Assembly (NCBI GenBank): GCA_016840125.1
Contig: JAEOSY010000086.1
Coordinates: 1-15,552, forward strand
Length of the DNA: 15,552 bases
Origin: Candidatus Helarchaeota archaeon
Lineage (GTDB): Archaea; Asgardarchaeota; Lokiarchaeia; Helarchaeales; HEL-GB-A
Reading direction: 5' to 3'
Shown: positions 7,205 through 14,108 of the stretch, piece by piece
Numbering within the stretch: the stretch's first letter is position 1
Layout: each line of letters begins with the position of its first letter
Program-made: the position numbers and the translations under genes
The notes under the pieces: generated by a model
What the model was told of the DNA's origin: nothing
Seen by the model: only the letters and a program-made list of their open reading frames with translations
The model's database searches: none

Positions 7205-9609
7205 GTTTGGGTGGATATGACTTCATCATCGAGATTGCACAATCTGTCTTGGAAAAAATGGTATTAGGCGAGATATTGAACTATGTGAATGAAGCCGAAG
7301 GTGAAGAATTCGAAGAAATCGGCGAATTAACACTACCTTTTGATTTTTATCAAGAAATTCCCATTTATCAGGATTTTACGGCCATCTTCCATATCATAGT
7401 AGACACTCCAACCCTCCAGTTAAAAGCGAATAACGAAATTCTGGTTGAGATAATCTTAAAGAAGGGTTCCATCAGCCTTGGTAACCACACTTTTGTCTCT
7501 CGCATTGGGGGAAAATTCGAGATTACAGTACCCGTACTGCTGAAAGATGTAGAGATCGAGGGAAAGGAGAATCAGAAAGGGATTGTTGCAAATGTAGCAG
7601 GATCAACGGTCAATTTTGCCTTTGACACAAGATCTCGAGATCTAATATCTGATGCGATAAATGATCTCGAGACCCTCACGAGCTACATCCCAAACATACC
7701 AGACCTACCCTTTGATTTTGAAATGCCAAGTACCATTACCTTTCCATCCGTCCCTGAAATAGAAGTGCGATTCGCTAACAACGTTACGGAAAAACTAACA
7801 CAGGCAGGAGAATTATTATTGACATCCTTCACAGTCAAACCGGGTCAAAATGGTTCGCTTGAGGAGATGATCTTTACCGGCCTTGAAATGTCCACGATCC
7901 CTCATTCGAATAAAGTGAATCAAGCGCTCGGCATCTATGCCACTTTGTTGGAGGATAGCCAAGGTAATTTACAACAGGCAGTTCAAAATAGAGTTATTAC
8001 TAGTGAGGATATAAGGATCCATCTCTCCAAGAAAGCATTTATGAGATTGACATTCTGTCCCGCTATAGCAGAGGCTTTTTCAGAGGAAGGTAGCACCTTG
8101 AAAGTTAGTGATCTCCCTTTAAGCTGTGGAGCGGAAGGTAATAAGGTTGTAAAATTAACTGACTTTGGGGGGATAGTGATTGACTCCCTTAATTTAGAAT
8201 TTCGTGGTAATGAAATGCGTGTTAATGGGAGTTGTGAGGTTGTAATCCAGTTTGGCGACATCTTTGAAATACTAGAATTCAAATGGGGAGATGCGGGCTG
8301 GTGGGAAAATGTTGGCAAATTGATATTGGATGGCTTGATAGATGCAGCTATTAATGAAATAACAGCCGATTTCGTAGCGCGAATAGAGCTTGAAATCGAC
8401 GATGGCAATCTTAAACCTATATTGGCGGAAGTAGATGTGGACCCCGATGTCGACATAGAATGGTATTTAGATTGGATTCCCGTTGCTGGTATAGTTGCTG
8501 ATGTTTTTATCAATTGGCTTGCGGATGAGGTATTTGCACCAGACGCGGAGAGTCAATTTCATGATCAATTGGCAGCAAGTCTCGAAGGAATGTCGGGATT
8601 AGAGGCAAATTTTGGGGATATGAGTATCTCCTTTGACTCTGTCAATCTAGCTCCAGACCACTTCTTTATTAAAGGTACCATTGAAGGTCTTGAGTTACCC
8701 CCCGCGGGTGTTCCAGATATTGAGGTAGATTGGGAGCATAAATTGATAGACAGAACGGTGGATAGCGTAACTTATAGCGACCCAGATCATTGGTGTAAAG
8801 AAGTTGCAGGAAAGGAATATACAGAATCAGATATTTGGTCGACATATGAGGTAGAAGCGTTCGCAATCCCAGTCCTATTAGGGAGACCTATTAAGTATAA
8901 GTGGTGGATCGCCCCTGTTGGAGTGGTTGCAGATGACGCTATTTTAACGGGTCTTAGTGGTACAGTGACTCAAACTTTGGTAAAGGAATATAGTAATGGG
9001 GAATGCCGCCAAGAAGACAGGACATCGGGACCATGTACCTTGGAATATGAAGTTAATCATAATCCCCTACAAAACAATAAAAATGGGGATACGGTTAAAT
9101 TGAGAAATGATCCAGATGATGGGAATATTTTCTTCTACCTCGAAACAGAAGCAACGGATGTTGAAGGAGTAAAGGCGTCAGGTTTCGAATTTATCTTCTT
9201 TAATGGTCACACAAAAACAGGCACTCTCGAATACCTTCAAGATGTCTTCCGATGCCGATTTGAACGGGTCAAGGGCGAAATGGGAAAGTGGTTGGAGTGG
9301 GCAGAGGTGAAACAAAATCTGCGGAGGCTCAATAAACCACAAGATCTGAGGCAAGAATTGGATATTGACAGGCTTACCCAAAATGTAGCAGAATTAATTG
9401 ACCAAATCGAAGATCCCAAGACCCAAAGCTCGTTTGAAAAACATTTCAGTCAAGCTAAATCCATTAGCAATGAATATGCAGTCGCCCAGATGAGTCTAAT
9501 GTTACGTGGAGTGTCAAAGGAACTAGGAACAGGCAGGTTGAAAGATCGGCTAAAAAAATTGTCCGGATTGGAAGGTAAATCGTTAGAAGGCAGCTCTTCT
9601 AGACCCTAA
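7201..9609 (+). CDS. Large acidic beta-rich protein, 802 aa, possibly TULIP-like
   Basis: The protein has no signal peptide and no clear membrane segment, though 'DWIPVAGIVADVFINWLADEV' near 424-444 is hydrophobic and amphipathic. It is acidic and rich in beta patterns. Residues 4-150 show an amphipathic helix (YDFIIEIAQSVLEKMVLG) followed by alternating strands (TAIFHIIVDTPTLQLKA, ILVEIILKKGSISLG, GKFEITVPVLL). A similar helix-plus-strands arrangement returns around 267-500 (IRIHLSKKAFMRLTF, then FGDMSISFDSVNLAPDHFFI). This recalls tubular lipid-binding (TULIP/BPI, P47/OrfX-type) folds, but only as a visual impression. Residues 505-690 form a separate strand-rich, Cys-containing domain (Cys 532, 602, 612, 685). 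The last 110 residues are helical and charged. The gene overlaps its basic partner by 4 nt and ends before a T-rich terminator. Function not recognised. Confidence 0.9.
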   Translation: MSLGGYDFIIEIAQSVLEKMVLGEILNYVNEAEGEEFEEIGELTLPFDFYQEIPIYQDFTAIFHIIVDTPTLQLKANNEILVEIILKKGSISLGNHTFVSRIGGKFEITVPVLLKDVEIEGKENQKGIVANVAGSTVNFAFDTRSRDLISDAINDLETLTSYIPNIPDLPFDFEMPSTITFPSVPEIEVRFANNVTEKLTQAGELLLTSFTVKPGQNGSLEEMIFTGLEMSTIPHSNKVNQALGIYATLLEDSQGNLQQAVQNRVITSEDIRIHLSKKAFMRLTFCPAIAEAFSEEGSTLKVSDLPLSCGAEGNKVVKLTDFGGIVIDSLNLEFRGNEMRVNGSCEVVIQFGDIFEILEFKWGDAGWWENVGKLILDGLIDAAINEITADFVARIELEIDDGNLKPILAEVDVDPDVDIEWYLDWIPVAGIVADVFINWLADEVFAPDAESQFHDQLAASLEGMSGLEANFGDMSISFDSVNLAPDHFFIKGTIEGLELPPAGVPDIEVDWEHKLIDRTVDSVTYSDPDHWCKEVAGKEYTESDIWSTYEVEAFAIPVLLGRPIKYKWWIAPVGVVADDAILTGLSGTVTQTLVKEYSNGECRQEDRTSGPCTLEYEVNHNPLQNNKNGDTVKLRNDPDDGNIFFYLETEATDVEGVKASGFEFIFFNGHTKTGTLEYLQDVFRCRFERVKGEMGKWLEWAEVKQNLRRLNKPQDLRQELDIDRLTQNVAELIDQIEDPKTQSSFEKHFSQAKSISNEYAVAQMSLMLRGVSKELGTGRLKDRLKKLSGLEGKSLEGSSSRP

Positions 9610-9632
9610 AAAAAAGAAAAATCCTAACCATC

Positions 9633-9669
9633 ACTTCTTTTTTAAGAAGTAAATGTCTTCTTTTTTTTT
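9633..9669 (+). terminator. Hairpin and T-tract terminator after the 802-aa gene
   Basis: ACTTCTT (9633-9639) and AAGAAGT (9644-9650) form a perfect 7-bp stem with a TTTT loop. Nine consecutive T residues follow at 9661-9669. In archaea the T-tract alone can terminate. It separates the coupled pair from the next gene, though readthrough is possible. Confidence 0.6.
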
Positions 9670-9703
9670 ATAAGTATTAAAAACTAATAGAAAAGGTGAA
9701 AAA

Positions 9704-10018
9704 ATGGCAGTAAAATTAATCTCCAAATATCAAGCCTTAATCTATGGAACTCAGGCAGGTTATGGCGGAGCACGTGGCCAAATCATGTGTTGGGATAATA
9801 CTGGAAAGGTAATAGGGTTAGTTCGATTCATTGATCCTGTTAAGCCATTCCCAAATGATTCCGAGGCTGCTGGAAAAGTTACAATGCACGTACCCTCTGA
9901 TCAGTTCCAGAATGCAATGGATATTCTGCGGAACGAGAAACCCGTATATATCTACTTCTCACAAAATCGTGGCTTCCTCTCAACCTCAAAGGAACCAGTC
10001 GGTGAAGAAGAAACTTAA
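9704..10018 (+). CDS. Small conserved-looking protein, 104 aa, unknown function
   Basis: The product is a compact, soluble, probably all-beta plus one-helix protein. Notable segments are KYQALIYGTQAGYGGARGQI, then MCWDNTGKVIGLVRFIDP, FQNAMDILRNEKPVYIYFSQ, and the tail STSKEPVGEEE. I recall similar ~100-aa bacterial and archaeal proteins sharing the ILRNEKP and EPVGE segments, but no function is known to me. AAGGTGA ends 4 nt before the ATG, a good ribosome-binding site with short spacing. It lies downstream of the large acidic-protein gene on the same strand, across a T-rich hairpin, so it may be a separate transcript or a lower-abundance part of the same one. Confidence 0.85.
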   Translation: MAVKLISKYQALIYGTQAGYGGARGQIMCWDNTGKVIGLVRFIDPVKPFPNDSEAAGKVTMHVPSDQFQNAMDILRNEKPVYIYFSQNRGFLSTSKEPVGEEET

Positions 10019-10022
10019 CCTA

Positions 10023-10050
10023 CTCAATTCTTTTTTTTTTCAATTTTGAG
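10023..10050 (+). terminator. T10 tract terminator after the 104-aa gene
   Basis: Ten consecutive T residues (10031-10040) begin 12 nt after the TAA and are flanked by CTCAA and TTGAG, which can pair. This is typical of archaeal T-tract termination. Confidence 0.5.
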
Positions 10051-10061
10051 ACCGATTTTGT

Positions 10062-10095
10062 CGTGAAACCGATATTTCACGTCATTATAAAAAAA
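10062..10095 (-). terminator. Terminator of the glycoside-hydrolase-like gene
   Basis: Reading the minus strand, a run of seven T residues (complement of A7 at 10089-10095) is followed by a perfect 7-bp hairpin, CGTGAAA/TTTCACG at 10062-10068 and 10075-10081, with a 6-nt loop. It lies in the spacer between two convergent genes, about 75 nt past the stop at 10171. The T-run precedes the hairpin instead of following it, so assignment rests mainly on the T-run. Confidence 0.4.
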
Positions 10096-10170
10096 GATAG
10101 AACCTTTCAGAATCCAAAAATTCAATCAATCCAAGAGAAGATTTAAATTGGCGAGGTTCTCGAGATGAAT

Positions 10171-12069
10171 TTAACTCTTTTTTCGGAATTTCCTGAAAAA
10201 GTTGGTGAGTTTCTCTGACACATATTGCTTTCCAGCATCAACCATCTCTGAAAACGTCATCCACTGGAGGACATCCTTTTTATCATCGATTAAATGATAT
10301 TTTGCTTTTGAGAGAGCGTTCCAAGGTACAGCTGTCGGATTGAAAAGGCCGGTTTTTGGATCTGTCCACCAGCCCACACGTTGTTTTATTACTTCATGCG
10401 CAACCGCGTGCCAGAACGAATACGTTACATAGCAATGGAAGGTATCCATATCTTTCATATGGTTGAAGATTTGTTCGAGAATTCCTTTTCTTCGTCGTTT
10501 AGAGTCATGGGAATAATATTTATAGAGGAGATTCAAAATTATAGTTGCGTCATGTATGCTCTGTAATGGTTCTGGTACCTCTTCTTTTTGTTTAATAACC
10601 GCTTTCAGAATATTTTTACATTCTTTTAATTTGGTTTTCTCTAAATTAGTCCAAAAATCTTCAAGTAAAAGAATAGCTTGTGAAATTTGCTCTTTTTCGT
10701 TGTTATTTGCTGATAACAAACCTGCAATTTCATTAATAAGTTCATCAATCTCAATTTCTGGATTCCAGAGATATCTTGCAAGAGCATAGTCATTCATAAA
10801 CCGAGCCTTTGGTATAGTGCGATAGCCAAAAGCACCTTTCAACTTCGATCCGAAGTAATCATTCGAATCGGATATTCGTTCTTTCAGTAACTTAAGAAAA
10901 GGTCGAGGAAAAACCGATTGGTTCTCCACTCCAGCTTCAGCATCGATAAAAAAGATGAAATCGAGTATTTCGTAACCTTGGTCTGCAGCCATGTGTAATG
11001 TTTTCCTATTTACATCTGCGATCCCAATATCTTTCGGAAGCTTTGAAAACAATCTCTTCCTTAGCCCTTTAATCTCAGGGGTTTCAAAATTCTCTTTAAA
11101 ATTGGCAAACCAAGTGACAAAGTAGAGGTGTTCGGGCTCCGCGGTTTTCCGCATCAACTCCAAATATTCAACAATAAGATCAACCACATTAGCTCGACAA
11201 GCTTCACAATTACATCCCCCACCCTCAAAGGCAAATAACGAGTTGCATGGGACATACTTAAAACGATCCAGAGTGTAAGTTAGGATCTTTTCTCCGATCT
11301 CCCTCCCTCTTTGGCTACAATAAGAGATACCTTGATACCCCCAGATAGTCGCTCGGATCTCGGGATACTTAATCCATAAATCAGGGTGGATTTGGTTATA
11401 GACAACCAGTAGCACAATTTCAAGCCCTATGTCCGCAGCGTACTGAAAGATTTGGTCAGTGAGGTCATACCGCCACGCATTCTTTTTCAGTTCTGCAAAT
11501 TCTGGATGATAAACCATGTACATACCAATTAAGTATTCAACATGGGTGTAGTTAAAGGAACGAATCCGGTTCAGATACTCTTTCCATTCGGAAAAACTCC
11601 AAGTATCAGTAGATAATTTCTCCAACCGGAATGGAAAGTTTAGCACAATCCCACGCGTTTCATAACGGGGGGTTTGGAAGTCATGCCAGTTAAGCGAAAA
11701 TGGATCTCGTATCTGACTGGCCCGCAATTTCATGTTAAGATAGTAGATACCATTGGCAAGACCGCGGTCACCGACCGATATAATCAAAATTTCCTCAGTT
11801 TCTTTTTTATCCTCTTTAGTTTCCGTTAGTATGAGGAAGTCATCGATTTTTTTTGGGGTATCTGTGGGATCTAACGCTATATCTTGAATTTTCTTTGAAT
11901 TGTTATCTAGGGTAAGGAAATTAATTCCTTTCGTTGAATTTGAACCGGGATCCCCAATCCAATTTGATAAAACCTTAACAGCTTGCTCGACCTGCTTGCT
12001 CTTATTTTCATTATAACTGATTTGATAACTCATTTTGTATTCATACCCGTAAGAGTTCATAACTACCAT
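10171..12069 (-). CDS. Glycoside-hydrolase-like TIM-barrel protein with CNCEAC motif
   Basis: Residues 1-120 form an alpha/beta domain ending in ISVGDRGLANGIYYLNMKLR, like the N-terminal domain in GH20/GH67/GH84-type hydrolases. A barrel-like region follows (about 133-430): TPRYETRGIVLNFP, YLNRIRSFNYTHVEYLIGMY, AADIGLEIVLLVVYNQIHP, FAFEGGGCNCEACR (Glu 282; Cys 286, 288, 291), LYFVTWFANF and YEILDFIFFIDAEAG. The C-terminal 200 residues are helical. The barrel start after 'PRYETRG' and the Cys cluster in the middle strand resemble DUF4838/GH67-like proteins. Substrate, and even hydrolase activity, cannot be read from the sequence; Glu 282 is only a candidate catalytic residue. There is no signal peptide, so action would be intracellular. 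ATG 12069 or 12060 could be the start; an in-frame stop lies 13-15 nt upstream of 12069 and no ribosome-binding site is evident. Confidence 0.82.
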   Translation of the reverse strand: MVVMNSYGYEYKMSYQISYNENKSKQVEQAVKVLSNWIGDPGSNSTKGINFLTLDNNSKKIQDIALDPTDTPKKIDDFLILTETKEDKKETEEILIISVGDRGLANGIYYLNMKLRASQIRDPFSLNWHDFQTPRYETRGIVLNFPFRLEKLSTDTWSFSEWKEYLNRIRSFNYTHVEYLIGMYMVYHPEFAELKKNAWRYDLTDQIFQYAADIGLEIVLLVVYNQIHPDLWIKYPEIRATIWGYQGISYCSQRGREIGEKILTYTLDRFKYVPCNSLFAFEGGGCNCEACRANVVDLIVEYLELMRKTAEPEHLYFVTWFANFKENFETPEIKGLRKRLFSKLPKDIGIADVNRKTLHMAADQGYEILDFIFFIDAEAGVENQSVFPRPFLKLLKERISDSNDYFGSKLKGAFGYRTIPKARFMNDYALARYLWNPEIEIDELINEIAGLLSANNNEKEQISQAILLLEDFWTNLEKTKLKECKNILKAVIKQKEEVPEPLQSIHDATIILNLLYKYYSHDSKRRRKGILEQIFNHMKDMDTFHCYVTYSFWHAVAHEVIKQRVGWWTDPKTGLFNPTAVPWNALSKAKYHLIDDKKDVLQWMTFSEMVDAGKQYVSEKLTNFFRKFRKKS

Positions 12070-12208
12070 TGTAAGGAGAGTTTACCATTCGATTAGTATC
12101 CGAAAGCTCCTATTTCGCTTTTGTTTCAACCTTTTTTAATGAAGCTTAGAGCAGATTTCCTCATTTTTTAAGAAAGATTTTTATTTTTGCCCTAGAATTG
12201 TTCCTTAA

Positions 12209-12217
12209 TTATAAATA
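12209..12217 (+). promoter_or_regulatory. TATA box upstream of the 7TM gene
   Basis: TTATAAATA is centred about 31 nt upstream of the TTG start at 12244, which predicts transcription starting within a few nucleotides of the start codon. No Shine-Dalgarno site is present, in agreement with a near-leaderless mRNA. Confidence 0.55.
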
Positions 12218-12243
12218 ATAGCGGATAACTATGGGATAGCACC

Positions 12244-13308
12244 TTGCAGATCACTATTCTTGAACTTACCTCATTATTTTTATATGTCGTATTTGCGGTA
12301 TACGCGTATTATTTAGCGATCATGTTTTTTCTAAAGATAAAACGTGCGAGGGGGTCAGGAATTGATTTGGCACCCATGTTTGGGTTGGCATTTTTCGTTC
12401 TCTTTTTTGGAACTGGATATATTATCTTGGGATACTATCATTTTTTTAAGTATGATACGGGTTCCGCACCAGAAGAGCTTTATAGAGCCGCCATTCTATT
12501 AACATATATTGCGCTAATTGCAATGGTGTTTTTTAGTGAAAAAATCATCGCCAAAACGAAATTTGTTTTCACCATCTTCAGTATTGGGTGTTGTATCTAC
12601 GGTATTTTTTTCACGTTTACACCCGAAGCTCTGCGAAATTTTACCTATCTGACAAATCCCATAAGTGTCACAATTATCATGGTGAGTTTTCTCTATTTTA
12701 TTTTGGTTAAAACGAAAGGGGACATCAGAAAGCAGATGATTGTGGCGTTCATATGTTATTTTGGGTTTATCTTCTTTTTTCTGTTGGATACAGACGCTGG
12801 TAGAGGGCTCATCCCTTTAGCTCCTGAAATTACTTCTATTATTGCAACTCTTGGGGTGACCATTAGTATGCTTGGGGTTGGACTAATATTCCTTCGCTTT
12901 GAAACCTTTACCGAATTCGGATGGAGAGAGAAACTAAAAGAACTGTTCATCATTGCTCCAAATGGAGTAACGCTATTTCACTCTTCATTTATCACAAAAG
13001 AGAAAAGTCAAGACCATGATTTAATCTCCAGTGGGTTAACGGGAGTGGAAGGAATTTTAGGAGAGATGATGGAAAGTAAACAAAAATTAAAGGTTGTGGA
13101 TCATCAAGACGTCAAAATTATCTTCGAATACGGAGAATTCACAACTATGGCTTTGATTACCTATGAAAATCTCCGCATTTATTATCCTAAACTAATATCC
13201 CTAAGCACTCAATTTGAGAACTTATTTCAAGAGGTCCTCGCGCATTGGGATGGGCAAACCGAGGTATTTCGCCCTGCGAACCGGCTTGTTGAGGAGATTT
13301 TTGGCTGA
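12244..13308 (+). CDS. Seven-transmembrane protein with C-terminal longin/roadblock-like domain
   Basis: Seven hydrophobic segments are visible (about 5-30, 41-68, 79-102, 104-124, 133-155, 162-183, 195-218), followed by a soluble tail from 228 to 354. The tail starts ELFIIAPNGVTLFHSSF, then has DLISSGLTGVEGILGEMME, IIFEYGEFTTMALITYE, a helix with FENLFQEVLAHW, and FRPANRLVEEIFG. This strand-helix pattern is that of longin/roadblock-like domains often found with small GTPases, and such proteins are frequent in Asgard archaea. I infer a membrane sensor or scaffold; ligand and partner are unknown. The TTG start is chosen because the next ATG (Met 27) would remove the first helix, and because of the TATA position. 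The following gene is 27 nt downstream and probably co-transcribed. Confidence 0.88.
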   Translation: MQITILELTSLFLYVVFAVYAYYLAIMFFLKIKRARGSGIDLAPMFGLAFFVLFFGTGYIILGYYHFFKYDTGSAPEELYRAAILLTYIALIAMVFFSEKIIAKTKFVFTIFSIGCCIYGIFFTFTPEALRNFTYLTNPISVTIIMVSFLYFILVKTKGDIRKQMIVAFICYFGFIFFFLLDTDAGRGLIPLAPEITSIIATLGVTISMLGVGLIFLRFETFTEFGWREKLKELFIIAPNGVTLFHSSFITKEKSQDHDLISSGLTGVEGILGEMMESKQKLKVVDHQDVKIIFEYGEFTTMALITYENLRIYYPKLISLSTQFENLFQEVLAHWDGQTEVFRPANRLVEEIFG

Positions 13309-13335
13309 GCTAAGGATTGAAAATATCACATTTTA

Positions 13336-13905
13336 GTGAATTATTTAAACGACGTAGTTCTTAATGTATTGATGAAAGTGTCCTATGAGGAAGAACGGCT
13401 CATAAAATTACAACTAATTTTAAATGAAATGGGCTTTCAAGTGAATGGAAACCTTGAAGTTGAGATTTCGACTCATCATGGCTTAATCTTAGTAGATATT
13501 ATTCATAATCAGGTTGCTTTCCAACCGTCCGAGTGTATTAGTTGCTCAGATTATGGTTGTCGAGAGAAAGTGCGGTACCTTAAACAAAGTTTATGTGTTA
13601 TGGCAACGAATAATGGGTGGTCAAACCTAGCGTTGACCCATTCCGAGCTTGAAGTTCTTGCCAAAATTTTTGTATTTGCGTTCGAACCTATACCCGATCA
13701 AATTCTAAAGCAAATTCGATCACACTGTCCTCGAGGTTCTCCACCAATGGATGGAGAACCGTATGTCATACCTAACTACCCCCATTTCAACCAAGAGGGA
13801 GCAAAGGTTCTCCTCCAACGACTGCACATTCAATTTTACGAAGGGCGCATGCCTTATTACCTTTACAGCATCCTAAAAGCACGCTATGAAAAATTTTTAG
13901 AGTAG
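13336..13905 (+). CDS. Cysteine-containing hypothetical protein, 189 aa
   Basis: The product is soluble with five cysteines: ECISCSDYGC (Cys 67, 70, 75), Cys 87 in KQSLCVMA, and Cys 131. The CxxC-x4-C-x11-C spacing could hold a zinc ion or an iron-sulphur cluster (inference). Before it lies a beta-hairpin-like stretch (LEVEISTHHGLILVDIIHNQ), after it helices (HSELEVLAKIFVFAFEPIP, then GAKVLLQRLHIQF). The GTG start at 13336 gives full length; ATG 13372 (Met 13) is the alternative. The ribosome-binding site is weak for both (AAGG about 20 nt upstream). It sits 27 nt after the 7TM gene and is likely its operon partner, perhaps a cytosolic component of the same signalling unit. Family not recognised. 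Confidence 0.8.
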   Translation: MNYLNDVVLNVLMKVSYEEERLIKLQLILNEMGFQVNGNLEVEISTHHGLILVDIIHNQVAFQPSECISCSDYGCREKVRYLKQSLCVMATNNGWSNLALTHSELEVLAKIFVFAFEPIPDQILKQIRSHCPRGSPPMDGEPYVIPNYPHFNQEGAKVLLQRLHIQFYEGRMPYYLYSILKARYEKFLE

Positions 13906-13949
13906 AGTTTTACCCAAAAATATCGTCAATCAATTGTTTAGCGGGTAAG

Positions 13950-14049
13950 TTACAGGATAGAATCCAATTCGATTACTTTCTGAATTAATATCTTTGTTGA
14001 AGCGAAGATATCGATCCGGTCGGGTGTTTTAGAAATACTATAGAAACTT
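13950..14049 (-). pseudogene. Out-of-frame continuation/duplicate of the longin-wHTH gene's C-terminus
   Basis: Immediately past the TGA of the 492-aa frame (14050-14052), the +1 frame stays open to TAA at 13952-13950. It encodes ESFYSISKTPDRIDIFASTK, then ILIQKVIELDSIL. SISKTPDRIDIF repeats NISKTPDRVKDIF of the upstream frame with one codon fewer and several synonymous changes, which is a coding-like pattern. Removing one base of the A4 run at 14055-14058 would join the frames and lengthen the protein by about 30 residues. Confidence 0.55.
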
Positions 14050-14108
14050 TCACGAAAACCAACGTTTAAAGATATCTTTAACCCGGTCGGGTGTTTTGGA
14101 AATATTAT
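14005..14108 (-). repeat. Imperfect direct repeat (67-nt offset) at the 3' end of the longin-wHTH gene
   Basis: CCGGTCGGGTGTTTT occurs at 14016-14030 and 14083-14097. Flanking AAGATATC is at 14005-14012 and 14069-14076, and GAAATA(C/T)TAT follows each copy. The copies differ by a 3-nt gap and scattered third-position changes. The 67-nt offset equals 22 codons plus one base. Confidence 0.8.

Noticed and set aside
7983..8513. 176-aa minus-strand frame
   Set aside because: It is antisense to the 802-aa gene, which has a strong ribosome-binding site and continuous domain structure. The Ser/Thr/Ile-rich product looks like a shadow.
12070..12243. Divergent spacer with several T/A runs, checked for a riboswitch or operator
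   Set aside because: Apart from the TATA box for the 7TM gene, no convincing structure or palindrome was found.
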